DNA of 64,000 nucleotides, taken from Cruoricaptor ignavus. GTDB lineage: Bacteria; Bacteroidota; Bacteroidia; Flavobacteriales; Weeksellaceae. This document shows positions 25,731 through 33,826 of the stretch, piece by piece. Each line of letters starts with the position of its first letter. Position 1 is the first letter of the stretch. Under the pieces are notes generated by a model. It saw nothing but the letters and a program-made list of their open reading frames with translations, had not been told where the DNA came from and made no database searches. Position numbers and translations under genes: made by a program. The DNA lies in NCBI RefSeq assembly GCF_900141665.1, contig NZ_FQYI01000001.1:186001-250000 (forward strand), written 5' to 3'.

Positions 25731-26597
25731 ATGAAACTTTACACTGTACAGTGCGGGAAATTTAAGCTGGACGGCGGCGCTATGTTCGGCGTGGTGCCCA
25801 AAAGTCTTTGGCAAAAAACCAACCCTGCCGATGAGCGGAACCTCATCGATCTGGGCTGCCGCTCGCTGCTGATAGAAGATGGTGAGAAACTCATCCTGGT
25901 GGATACCGGGCTGGGAGACAAGCAGGATGAGAAGTTCTTCGGGCACTACGCGCTCTGGGGCGGGGAAAATGTGGATAATGAGCTTGCCAGATACGGCTTC
26001 CACCGGGATGATATTACGGATGTTTTCCTTACGCATCTCCATTTCGACCACTGCGGCGGCGCGATAGAATGGGATGAGGACAATTCCGCCTACCGCCCGG
26101 CATTTAAAAATGCGAAATTCTGGAGCAATGAGGCGCACTGGCAGTGGGCAACGAAGCCAAACCCACGGGAGAGGGCAAGTTTTTTGCCCGAAAACATCCT
26201 GCCGATGCAGGAAAGCGGACAGCTGAATTTCGTTCCGCTCCCGAAAGACGGGAATAAAGTTTCTGCGCCGGAATTGAAAATGGACATTTTTTTTGTAGAC
26301 GGGCATACCGAGAAGCAGATGCTGCCGATGGTACATTATCAGGGGAAAACAGTCATCTACACGGCAGATCTCATCCCCACAACCGGGCATATCCCGCTGG
26401 TGTACATCCCCGGCTACGACACGCGCCCGCTGCTCACAATGGATGAGAAAGATGAGTTCCTGAAAATGTGTGCGGAAAATAATTACCTTCTTTTCTTCGA
26501 ACACGATGCGCATAATGAACTCGCCACTGTAAAAATGACGGAAAAGGGCGCGCGGCTGGACGAGGTTTTTTCCTTCTCAGAAGTTTTCGGTGGGTGA
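25731..26597 (+). CDS. MBL-fold metallo-hydrolase
   Basis: Metallo-beta-lactamase-fold protein of 288 residues from the ATG at 25731 (MKLYTVQCGKFKLDGGAMFG). The zinc site is THLHFDHCGG (HxHxDH), with further ligands in DLIPTTGHIP and FEHDAHNE. The layout (N-terminal GAMFG, VDTGLGDK, HxHxDHCGG) is that of the AiiA/YtnP-like group, which includes lactonases, but the substrate is not predictable. The frame is open 15 codons upstream through a T/A-rich promoter-like stretch, so the later start is preferred. Cytoplasmic. Confidence 0.88.
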   Translation: MKLYTVQCGKFKLDGGAMFGVVPKSLWQKTNPADERNLIDLGCRSLLIEDGEKLILVDTGLGDKQDEKFFGHYALWGGENVDNELARYGFHRDDITDVFLTHLHFDHCGGAIEWDEDNSAYRPAFKNAKFWSNEAHWQWATKPNPRERASFLPENILPMQESGQLNFVPLPKDGNKVSAPELKMDIFFVDGHTEKQMLPMVHYQGKTVIYTADLIPTTGHIPLVYIPGYDTRPLLTMDEKDEFLKMCAENNYLLFFEHDAHNELATVKMTEKGARLDEVFSFSEVFGG

Positions 26598-26612
26598 TTG
26601 CTTTAATTTTTT

Positions 26613-26620
26613 TAACTTTG
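26613..26620 (+). promoter_or_regulatory. -7 element of coaE
   Basis: TAACTTTG (TAnnTTTG) 18 bases before the coaE ATG. Confidence 0.5.
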
Positions 26621-26638
26621 ATTTTTCAAATTTAGCAA

Positions 26639-27268
26639 ATGGAAAACAGCGAAGGGCGATCGGCAAAGCCGGAGCCCGAACCCAAGATCATCGGACTGAC
26701 GGGCGGTATCGGGTCCGGAAAAACTACTGCCGCCAATATCATCGAGCGTTCGGGCTTCCCGGTTTATTACTCTGACGGGCGTGCGAAAAGCATCGTAAAT
26801 GATGATGCCGTGCTGAGAGAAAAAATCATCTCGCTGCTGGGTGCAGAAGCCTACGACGAGAGCGGCCTTTACAACAGAAAATTCGTTTCTGCCCAGGTAT
26901 TTGAGAGGCCTGATTTGCTTGAAAATCTCAACAGCCTGATACACCCTGCAGTTCGGCAGGATTTTGAGAAGTGGCTTTCGGCGCAATCTTCGAGGTTTGT
27001 TTTTAAGGAAACCGCTCTTTTGTTTGAGCTTGGCCTAGATGAAAATTGTTTCAAAAGCCTGCTGATAACCGCGGACGACAGACTGCGCATAAAGCGCGTG
27101 ATGGACCGAGACGGGAAAACCTACCGCGAGGTGGAGGCCGTGATGGAAAACCAGATGCCGGAGAAGGAGAAAATCAAGAAGGCGGATTTTATCATTTACA
27201 ACAATGATACCCAGGAAGCCCTGGAAGAGGAAGTTTCTAAATTTTTAACCGAGCTGGAGGATTTTTAA
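26639..27268 (+). CDS. coaE: Dephospho-CoA kinase
   Basis: Final step of coenzyme A synthesis, phosphorylating the ribose 3'-OH of dephospho-CoA; 209 residues. The P-loop is in IIGLTGGIGSGKTTAANII (about residues 17-35). The CoA-domain residues are in LNSLIHPAVRQDFEKWL and the lid in DRLRIKRVMDRDGKTYREVE. The first 15 residues are charged and variable. A bidirectional terminator follows. Confidence 0.96.
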   Translation: MENSEGRSAKPEPEPKIIGLTGGIGSGKTTAANIIERSGFPVYYSDGRAKSIVNDDAVLREKIISLLGAEAYDESGLYNRKFVSAQVFERPDLLENLNSLIHPAVRQDFEKWLSAQSSRFVFKETALLFELGLDENCFKSLLITADDRLRIKRVMDRDGKTYREVEAVMENQMPEKEKIKKADFIIYNNDTQEALEEEVSKFLTELEDF

Positions 27269-27282
27269 AAATTAAAAATAAA

Positions 27283-27311
27283 AAATGGCTGCCCCGAAAG
27301 GACAGCCATTT
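27283..27311. terminator. Bidirectional terminator between coaE and the protease
   Basis: AAATGGCTG pairs with CAGCCATTT around an 11-base loop, with A runs upstream and T-rich sequence downstream. It lies between convergent genes. Confidence 0.8.
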
Positions 27312-27329
27312 GTATTAAAACATCCTCAA

Positions 27330-30254
27330 TTACTTTCTGATGAATTTCGCGGTGGATTTCTTATCCCCGTCTTCCACAGAAATTAAGTAAGTACCTTTCG
27401 GCAGGGCGGAAACATCCGCTTTACCGGCAGAAAGCACTCCTCTGGAAACCAGCGTACCATTCATACCGAAGATGCTGTAGCGGGCATTGGCAGGTACGCC
27501 GCTCAGCGCGATCTGGCTTTCCGCGGGGTTAGGATATACTTTTATTACAGTACCCGCGTCCGCTTCGCCTGTGGCAAGCCCCTGAGCAATATAGATGCTG
27601 TAATCCTCCACCTGGCCATATGAGTGGGATCCGCAAGGCTGGAAGGTGGAATTTATACTGGAATCCTGCAGGCGGATGCGCATACCAGTTTTAGTGCCTT
27701 TTGCCATTGTGGAAGGTATGGTAATCTCGCCGGTCCACGGAGATTTTCCTTTCGGGGTAAGCAATAGCATTTCATTTTCTTCAAACACTTTATTATTATT
27801 GGTATCTATCCAAACTGCGACCTGATCCATAATGCTGGATTTTGCGCTCGTCACCGTGAGTGTATATGTGCCCCCGGCTGCTACATTTGCTACTACCGAT
27901 GCAAAGTTTTCGTAGCCTGCGGTGGAGGTGGAGCTGTTATCTATATCTGCAAATTTAACATTGCTGATTCTCTCGTAGCTTGCGTTGTTTGCCGATGCCT
28001 CGCAGTACTGCTGCTCCACGGTAGTAAAGCTGTAGACCTCGCAGGCGGTATTGGCTCCGAAATCATTTTTCGGAACTACTTTCCAGTAGTATTTGGTTGA
28101 AGGCTTCAGATCTTTTTTTGATAAAGAAAGTGCCGCTGTGCTGGCGAGCAGTGTGGTAGGATTTTCTTTGGTATCGAGGTAAACATCGTAAGAATCCACC
28201 ATCTCTCCTCCCTGCGCAGCCGTCCAGCTGAGTTTTACCTCGCGGTAGTTCACATTATCAGCATTGTTAGCAGGGCCTGTGAGCGTTACGCAGTTTGGCG
28301 CGGAAGTCGGGAATTTTTTAGCTTCCAGTTCCTTCACGGCATAGAACACATTCCCGATAGCAGATATTCTTACTTTTATCCTCTTGCCTTCCTGCAGAAA
28401 TCTCAGGTCAAAATTCTCCTTTCCGTCATTCGGAGTAGAGTCGGCAAGTACCACCCAGGTTTTGCCGTTATCTTCAGTATAGTCTATCCTTACATTCTGA
28501 ACATTGTAAGGTGCAGCGGCTGTATTGGCGACATCCCACTCTATTGGTGCTGACGCTATGTCGTTATAAACTCTTTTGGTTGTCACCAGGAAAGGCCCGT
28601 CCTTGCCCACAACTACTTTCTGCGTTGCATACTGAGTCTGGCGAATGTTCTTTGCGGGATCGTTTTCCCTCACGAGGGCGGCGAAGTTCATCTCGCGTGC
28701 CACAGTGGATACTGCCTCCCAGGTGCGTTTGCTGTTGTCCAGCACGCCGTTCATTACGGATTCAAATTTAGGGAAGTATCGCACCGGCGAGGGATCGGGA
28801 TTGTAGACGCGGAAGTTTGGACCACTGGAAAGCTTACCTATGTTGGTGCTGGTAGTGGCCGTCCTGGCGTTGTCTACCTGCTCCCAGCTGTAGAGTAGGG
28901 GGTCGCCCTCCGCATCGGATGCTTCTGCAGTAAGGAAGAAAGCCGTACCTTTCGGGATGTTGATATCCGCCATTGCTTTTACTACAGGCGGCTGGTTGTC
29001 AAGCGGGGTTTCCACATCGCAGCTTTTTGCAATAAGGTTATCCTGTATCTGGCGGATGCTGAGCGTGTGAAAGTACGGATCCGAGTGATCTTGGACATTC
29101 TGCGAGGTAATCCCTGCATAGCCCATAATGGTACTTCCGGAACCCGGCTCAGCATTTACCCCGGCGCTTTCTAGCCTGTGGCTGAAAGTATGGTTAGCAC
29201 CCAGCTGGTGGCCTATCTCGTGTGCAACATAGTCTATATCGAAACTATCACCATAAGGTTTCTTGTCTGCAGGCGATGTATATGCAGAGCCCTTTCTTCT
29301 TGGATTGTTCGGGGTTGGAGATTCGCAGATACACCCGATACAGCCGGCATTACCGCCGCCGCCATCGTGGCCGAAGAGGTGGCCAATATCGTAATTCTCC
29401 TCACCTACCACATTGGTAAGCGTCTTCTGGAGCTCCGTGGTCCAAGAATCCGGCGCACCTCCGGCTACAGAGGAATAAGGATCCGTGGCAGGATCGGTAT
29501 AAATAAGCTGCGGATAATCCTGAAGATTAAGGTGCAGCGCCATCTCCCTTTCGTACACGCCGTTTACGCGGGTTAGCGTCGCATTTACCTGCGCCAGCGC
29601 CGCCTCCACGCTGCCGAACAATTGCGTATACTCGCCAGTGGTAGAGATTACAAGCCTCAGCGTGCGGTATTTTTTGTCTGAAGATTTGCTGAAATCGGTA
29701 GGGTCGTTACCCAAAACATTACCACCGGCCTTCAGGTTTTCCATCTGTTTCTGGCTTGCCGGAGATTCCTCTGTGTTGCATACGAAAGCACTTCCTTCCG
29801 TAAAGTTGGTTTTGGCAAATACTCCGTATACGGATTTATCCGCATTCTGCGGCTCTACGAACTGGTATTTTCCATCTTTCACTATCATCGCCTGGAAATC
29901 GTTCGGCGCTACGGAAAACCTCACATATTTCTTCGGATCATCCACACCTACGCCTACATACGAGCCAAGCTGATAGCGCTTTGCCAGAGACTCCGCCACT
30001 ACTGGGAAGCTGTATACCCGGAAGCGCTCCACCCTGCCCTCCAGCGTGGGGATGGACACCTCCACTGCCTTCGCGTTTCTCCCCTGCGGCTCGGCAGTGG
30101 CTAGCTGTGCGCGTATTTTGCCTATATCCAGGCTGTAGAAACTTTTTGCCCCGGTAGCCCTGCGGCTCTCACCAGTAGGCACCGCCGGCGACCACTGCGC
30201 AAACGCTGTGGCAGCAGCAGTGAACGCCAGGACTCCTGTAAATATTTTCTTCAT
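27330..30254 (-). CDS. Secreted reprolysin-like metalloprotease with T9SS C-terminal domain
   Basis: Exported protein of 974 residues. A signal peptide (MKKIFTGVLAFTAAATAFAQ) leads. The zinc protease domain (about 190-410) has HEIGHQLGANH (HExxHxxGxxH, first His 345) and a downstream Met-turn candidate TIMGYAG, placing it near the M12B family. Then come beta-rich modules (PLLYSWEQVDNA region), a fibronectin III-like domain (PNCVTLTGPANNADN...KLSWTA, about 650-750) and a GEVED-type domain (VAVWIDTNNNKVFEENEMLL). The last 80 residues are a type A T9SS sorting domain (KVYPNPAESQIALSG...GTYLISVEDG). Expected at the cell surface or released. Own promoter and terminator. Confidence 0.93.
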   Translation of the reverse strand: MKKIFTGVLAFTAAATAFAQWSPAVPTGESRRATGAKSFYSLDIGKIRAQLATAEPQGRNAKAVEVSIPTLEGRVERFRVYSFPVVAESLAKRYQLGSYVGVGVDDPKKYVRFSVAPNDFQAMIVKDGKYQFVEPQNADKSVYGVFAKTNFTEGSAFVCNTEESPASQKQMENLKAGGNVLGNDPTDFSKSSDKKYRTLRLVISTTGEYTQLFGSVEAALAQVNATLTRVNGVYEREMALHLNLQDYPQLIYTDPATDPYSSVAGGAPDSWTTELQKTLTNVVGEENYDIGHLFGHDGGGGNAGCIGCICESPTPNNPRRKGSAYTSPADKKPYGDSFDIDYVAHEIGHQLGANHTFSHRLESAGVNAEPGSGSTIMGYAGITSQNVQDHSDPYFHTLSIRQIQDNLIAKSCDVETPLDNQPPVVKAMADINIPKGTAFFLTAEASDAEGDPLLYSWEQVDNARTATTSTNIGKLSSGPNFRVYNPDPSPVRYFPKFESVMNGVLDNSKRTWEAVSTVAREMNFAALVRENDPAKNIRQTQYATQKVVVGKDGPFLVTTKRVYNDIASAPIEWDVANTAAAPYNVQNVRIDYTEDNGKTWVVLADSTPNDGKENFDLRFLQEGKRIKVRISAIGNVFYAVKELEAKKFPTSAPNCVTLTGPANNADNVNYREVKLSWTAAQGGEMVDSYDVYLDTKENPTTLLASTAALSLSKKDLKPSTKYYWKVVPKNDFGANTACEVYSFTTVEQQYCEASANNASYERISNVKFADIDNSSTSTAGYENFASVVANVAAGGTYTLTVTSAKSSIMDQVAVWIDTNNNKVFEENEMLLLTPKGKSPWTGEITIPSTMAKGTKTGMRIRLQDSSINSTFQPCGSHSYGQVEDYSIYIAQGLATGEADAGTVIKVYPNPAESQIALSGVPANARYSIFGMNGTLVSRGVLSAGKADVSALPKGTYLISVEDGDKKSTAKFIRK

Positions 30255-30273
30255 AAATTTAAATTTTAGTTCT

Positions 30274-30281
30274 CAAATGTA
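30274..30281 (-). promoter_or_regulatory. -7 element of the metalloprotease gene
   Basis: Minus-strand TACATTTG (TAnnTTTG) 19 bases before the ATG; a TTG 15 bases upstream is a possible but short-spaced -33. Confidence 0.5.
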
Positions 30282-30380
30282 AATAAAATTTCAATACAAT
30301 ATAAAAAAATTGTTAATTTTTTCAACCATAGACAAACGGTGATTCAGCAACATCCCGGAAGGATACGCGCTGACCCTGAT

Positions 30381-31028
30381 TTAAAATTTATAAGACAAAT
30401 TCCAGGAGAACCCAAAATTAAACCGGCCAGAAGATTTGCCGAAGCCTGGTACTATCATCGGTTTGATATTCTCCTGCTTTACGCTGTAGACCAAATATTT
30501 TGGCTGCGCACGCAAATCAATATAAAATGGCGATTTAAACAGCTGCACCCTCCCCCCTACATTGGCCTCCACCCAGTAGGAGGATTGCGCAGCCTTGGGC
30601 ATTTCCAGAAAATACTCCTGCCCCTGGAAGCCCCGCACGGGGATTTTGAAGTAATGCTGCCGGTAGAAGGATGCTGCCAGATTTGCCCCTGCAAAGAAGC
30701 CGTTCAGGTCATTTTCGCTGTCCTTCGCCAGCATATAGAAGGCACCCAGCTTTACGAATGGCCCCATAGCCTCGGCGTCGTAGCCGTTTTTATTGTAAAT
30801 ATTCTTTTCGTGGCCGGCTTCCACATTGGCGTGGATGTCGCCCGAAACTTTCGCAGAGACATATCCCTGGAAAATCTTGCGATCGGAGAACAGCGAGATG
30901 CCCGCATTCGCTACATCTAACCCTGCCATTAGGCGAAAAGCCTCTGCCTTCTTCCGCTCAGCATTTTGCGGAAATGCCGCTGCAGAAACCAGGCTAAAAA
31001 GTAATATATAGGTGCGTGCGTATCTCAT
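30381..31028 (-). CDS. DUF6048-like outer-membrane beta-barrel protein
   Basis: Exported protein of 215 residues with a signal peptide (MRYARTYILLFSLVSAAAF) and alternating hydrophobic strands ending in SGRFNFGFSWNLSYKF, the aromatic C-terminus of an outer-membrane barrel. Position directly after a DUF6452 lipoprotein is the usual flavobacterial arrangement and supports DUF6048. Its ATG lies 35 bases inside the preceding gene, so the two are translationally coupled. Function unknown. Confidence 0.75.
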   Translation of the reverse strand: MRYARTYILLFSLVSAAAFPQNAERKKAEAFRLMAGLDVANAGISLFSDRKIFQGYVSAKVSGDIHANVEAGHEKNIYNKNGYDAEAMGPFVKLGAFYMLAKDSENDLNGFFAGANLAASFYRQHYFKIPVRGFQGQEYFLEMPKAAQSSYWVEANVGGRVQLFKSPFYIDLRAQPKYLVYSVKQENIKPMIVPGFGKSSGRFNFGFSWNLSYKF

Positions 31029-31467
31029 CGGTTATTTCATTTTGCGCTGGCTCAGCCGCTCTTGCTCCCGCAGCAGGATGCAGCTGGTACCGAACATCCC
31101 GGTAGAGCTTGCGGATACCGCAGGCTGGCGACACATACTCTGCCTGCTCAGCGTACTCCAGCTGCAGGCGCGCGGGCATTTCCGCTTTTCTCCTGCGTAT
31201 CTCCAGCAGCGTGCTCCCGGAGCCATCGATACGGAGAGGCACGAGCACAGAATCCACCCTTGCCGCCTGTACTACCGCCTGGGTACCGCCGCCATAGTCT
31301 GCGGAGATGTAGAGGGAATCCAGAGTGGCAAGCCTACCTGCGGAGTCTTTAAATTTCATTTTAAGGCGAGGCGTGCCCTCGCTGTGCAGGCAGATATCAT
31401 CATCACCGGCGCAGGATGCCGCAAATATGCCCAGCATTAATACAAAGAACATCCCCAATTTTTTCAT
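30994..31467 (-). CDS. DUF6452-like lipoprotein
   Basis: Lipoprotein of 157 residues from the ATG at 31467: MKKLGMFFVLMLGIFAASCA ends in the lipobox Cys at residue 19. The mature part has DDDICLHSEGTPRLKMKFKD, the start of the DUF6452 domain, and a second Cys in VSPACGIRKLYRDV. In flavobacteria this gene usually follows rlmD and precedes DUF6048. Here rlmD is still upstream on the same strand, but two extra genes and a terminator separate them. A perfect -7 element (TATCTTTG) is only 4 bases from the ATG. Function unknown. Confidence 0.8.
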   Translation of the reverse strand: MKKLGMFFVLMLGIFAASCAGDDDICLHSEGTPRLKMKFKDSAGRLATLDSLYISADYGGGTQAVVQAARVDSVLVPLRIDGSGSTLLEIRRRKAEMPARLQLEYAEQAEYVSPACGIRKLYRDVRYQLHPAAGARAAEPAQNEITDEIRTHLYITF

Positions 31468-31471
31468 TTTC

Positions 31472-31504
31472 CAAAGATAATGATTGACAGCTGATTGTTG
31501 ATAT
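31472..31504 (-). repeat. 7-base microrepeat overlapping a -7 element upstream of DUF6452
   Basis: Minus strand: ATATCAA, CAATCAG, then CTGTCAA and TCATTAT in perfect 7-base register. The last unit overlaps TATCTTTG (31479-31472), a perfect -7 element that would start transcription at or just before the ATG at 31467. Confidence 0.6.
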
Positions 31505-31628
31505 GCCCCAACCAGCACGCTAAATACCCTACGAAAAACACATTTTTTCCGTTTGTTTTTTAGCCTCTGGAAACGCCGATGACTAAAGAGCTACAAAAAC
31601 CTGCGCAGCTTTTTGTAAAAACACCCGT

Positions 31629-31694
31629 GTCTTTTAATAAAAACTCTTAAGTCTTTTAATGAAAACTCTCAAGTCTTTTTTATAAAACTCTTAT
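31629..31694. repeat. Three tandem 22-base units with alternating A and T tracts
   Basis: Three adjacent 22-base units begin GTCTTTTAAT or a close variant and continue AAAACTCTTAA-like, followed by a partial fourth (GTGTTTTTT). A and T tracts alternate every 11 bases, near the DNA helical repeat. Confidence 0.75.
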
Positions 31695-31766
31695 GTGTTT
31701 TTTGGTGGGCGCCGTTTTGTTTTGTTTAAAAGCCTTAAAACCTTTTCCGAAATTCCCGGGCAGGAA

Positions 31767-31794
31767 ACAAAAAAACCACGGCGCTTTGCCGTGG
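31767..31794 (-). terminator. Terminator of the LRR surface protein gene
   Basis: CCACGGC pairs with GCCGTGG around a 5-base loop; on the minus strand it is followed by seven T. It lies 20 bases after the gene's stop. Confidence 0.85.
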
Positions 31795-31815
31795 CGTTTA
31801 TACTAATTTCTCTGG

Positions 31816-33384
31816 CTATGGCCTTATGGTAGGCGTGCCATTAATAGGGAAAGTTTTGTTACCCGTGGCAGTATATACTGTGCCACTCTTGATGGAGGCC
31901 CCGGCTACATTCGTATTATCCTTCCTTGTGAATACACCTCCGTCAAGCCTTTTTGCATTATCCGGCATATAAATGATGTAGCCAGTATTAAATTCATTAT
32001 TAACAAAGGCACCTTGCAGAATCCTAAAATCAGCAGTTGGCCAGGTGATTTTCCCCTGTGTAGCCGTCTTCTGCCGTACATCGGCAATCTTGTTATCAGC
32101 AAAAGCCTCGCGCGGTATTTGCGTAAGCGCCTTGCTGAATATCACTTCGGTAATTTCATTGTGCCCAAACACTTTCTCTCCTATGGTACCGTTGAGTTGT
32201 GATAGATCTACCTTCGTCAGCTTATTTTTCGCAAATGCTCCCCCTTCAATTACCACTAAGTTGGCAGGTGCTTTAAATTCCCCCGCAATCAGGTTTTGTG
32301 CAAATGCTTCCTGTCGGATATACTCAAGGATGCCCGGCTGAAACTCCACGCTGGTAAGCTTATTATTAAAGAAGGCCATATCAGGTATTTCCCTAAGGCT
32401 GGAAGGTATCGCCACGCTTTGCAGCAGGTTGTCCCGGAAAGCTTCCGGGCCCAGCTCCGTTAATCCCTTGTACAAAGGCGGGTAGTTATTCTCGTCAGGC
32501 TTCGGTAGATTTATTTGCGTAAGCTGGTTGTTTTTAAATGCAGCATCCATAATGCACTCCACGCTGTTGGGTATGGTAGCCGTGGCCAGCTGGTTGTTTT
32601 CGAACGCGCTTTCGCGGATGCACTTTACCCTATCGGGAATTACAATCTCCGTAAGCTTGTTATTGGCAAAGGTATTCGCAGAAATTTCAGCCAAATCCGG
32701 CGGAAGATTTACGGCGGTAATCTCATTACCCTCGAAGGCACCTGCCCCGATGTACGCCACAGTAGGCGGCAAAGTAACCTGACCTTTCAGCTTCGCGTTC
32801 TTAAAAGCATCTGCCCCTATGCTTACCAGGTGCTCCGGCAGGGTAATCTCCCCAAGGTCGTTATTCTCAAAAGAGCCTATGCCAATGCTTACCACGCTGT
32901 TCGGGAAGCAGGTTTCCGTAGCTTCGGGATGGTAAAGCCCGCCCTGTCCATTAGCATATTCATAATTGGCGATGTTCATCTTGCCCTTGAAGTTAAATCT
33001 GTAAGGCCCCGGGCCGCAGCCTATGCCGTACTCCGTGTTATCCACGGTGGCATTTCCGCAGCCGGCGTTGTTCCACTTGCTGCCGTCAAACACATAGATG
33101 CACGGCACGGTAACGCCAGCGGTTGCATCGTTGCCATCGCCAGTTGCATCGTACACATATACCATAGCGCCTTTTTGCTCGGTGCCGTAGGCGGTCTTTT
33201 CTTTCAGCTCTGCCTTCGTAAGCCTTGGCAGCTGCACGCCGTCTGGTGCTTCTTTTACGCCGGGCTTCCCTACTACCTGCAGTGTAGCCTTCGGCTCTTC
33301 CGTGTTAATGCCTACTCTTCCATCCTGCTGGGCGTAGGCCGCTATGCCGAAAAGAGCAAGGGACAGTATAAAAAACTTTTTCAT
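31816..33384 (-). CDS. BspA-like leucine-rich repeat surface protein
   Basis: Exported protein of 522 residues from the ATG at 33384 (MKKFFILSLALFGIAAYAQ, signal peptide). Residues 20-110 form a domain starting GRVGINTEEPKATLQVVGK with LPRLTKAELKEKTAYG, shared with the next gene upstream. From about residue 150 to 480 there are repeats of about 22-24 residues of the LRR_5/BspA type (IGADAFKNAKLKG, IGAGAFEGNEITAVNLP and similar). BspA-type repeats commonly mediate adhesion. No T9SS sorting domain is seen at the C-terminus (ends NGTPTIRP), so how it is retained outside is unclear. It is inserted with its partner between rlmD and DUF6452. Confidence 0.88.
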   Translation of the reverse strand: MKKFFILSLALFGIAAYAQQDGRVGINTEEPKATLQVVGKPGVKEAPDGVQLPRLTKAELKEKTAYGTEQKGAMVYVYDATGDGNDATAGVTVPCIYVFDGSKWNNAGCGNATVDNTEYGIGCGPGPYRFNFKGKMNIANYEYANGQGGLYHPEATETCFPNSVVSIGIGSFENNDLGEITLPEHLVSIGADAFKNAKLKGQVTLPPTVAYIGAGAFEGNEITAVNLPPDLAEISANTFANNKLTEIVIPDRVKCIRESAFENNQLATATIPNSVECIMDAAFKNNQLTQINLPKPDENNYPPLYKGLTELGPEAFRDNLLQSVAIPSSLREIPDMAFFNNKLTSVEFQPGILEYIRQEAFAQNLIAGEFKAPANLVVIEGGAFAKNKLTKVDLSQLNGTIGEKVFGHNEITEVIFSKALTQIPREAFADNKIADVRQKTATQGKITWPTADFRILQGAFVNNEFNTGYIIYMPDNAKRLDGGVFTRKDNTNVAGASIKSGTVYTATGNKTFPINGTPTIRP

Positions 33385-33416
33385 TTTATTTATCTTGATT
33401 TTATCTTTATTCGATA

Positions 33417-33761
33417 TTAGCGGTTCATCTTCACCCACTTTTTCTCGTGCCCGAAGAAGTACAGGGCTTGCGCCGTTACAGCGGCTAAGGCAGGGTTGTT
33501 CTCAGGCAGCGTGCCATTAATCTCAGATACATAGATGATGGTGCCAATCTGCTCATCACCGTAGGCTGTTTTCTCTATAAGCTGCGCCCTTGTCAATATC
33601 GGTACGATAAGGCCGTCCGCCTTTGTGGCATCATCTGCCTTACCTAAAACTTCAAGCGTAGCCTTCGGCTCATATGTATTGATGCCTACTCTATCGCTGT
33701 ATTCCTGCGAAAACACGCTGACTGCCGCCAACGAAAGGATTGTAGTAATAAACTTTTTCAT
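33417..33761 (-). CDS. Small exported protein, stand-alone copy of the GINT-type N-terminal domain
   Basis: Protein of 114 residues from the ATG at 33761 (MKKFITTILSLAAVSVFSQ, signal peptide). The mature part DRVGINTYEPKATLEVLGK and LTRAQLIEKTAYGDEQIGT aligns over its whole length with residues 20-110 of the downstream LRR protein, but it stops at VKMNR where the other continues into the repeats. It could be a truncated relic or an independent small surface protein; the frame is clean with its own signal peptide, so I favour the latter. A 32-base gap separates it from the LRR gene; likely one operon. Confidence 0.75.
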   Translation of the reverse strand: MKKFITTILSLAAVSVFSQEYSDRVGINTYEPKATLEVLGKADDATKADGLIVPILTRAQLIEKTAYGDEQIGTIIYVSEINGTLPENNPALAAVTAQALYFFGHEKKWVKMNR

Positions 33762-33826
33762 TTGACTTTTGGATATCAAATTCTGTGCAAAATTAAACAA
33801 TAGTCCACCACATTTTATGAATTTCA

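Larger units (their letters stand above)
31468..31815. other. Gene-free stretch between DUF6452 and the LRR gene
   Basis: About 350 bases without a credible reading frame. From left to right it holds the heptad tract and -7 element, an inverted repeat TACAAAAA...TTTTTGTA (31592-31617), a phased A/T repeat (31629-31694) and the terminator of the LRR gene (31767-31794). Confidence 0.8.

Noticed and set aside
27330-30254. Premature end or frameshift in the large protease
   Set aside because: Signal peptide, catalytic site, beta modules and T9SS domain are all in one uninterrupted frame.
32515-33420. 301-codon plus-strand frame opposite the LRR gene
   Set aside because: Long open antisense frames arise from the repeats of the LRR coding sequence; no signal, domain or promoter supports it.
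31816-33761. Prophage remnant, because the N-domain resembles tail-fibre starts
   Set aside because: No integrase, structural or lysis genes nearby; signal peptides indicate exported cell-surface proteins.
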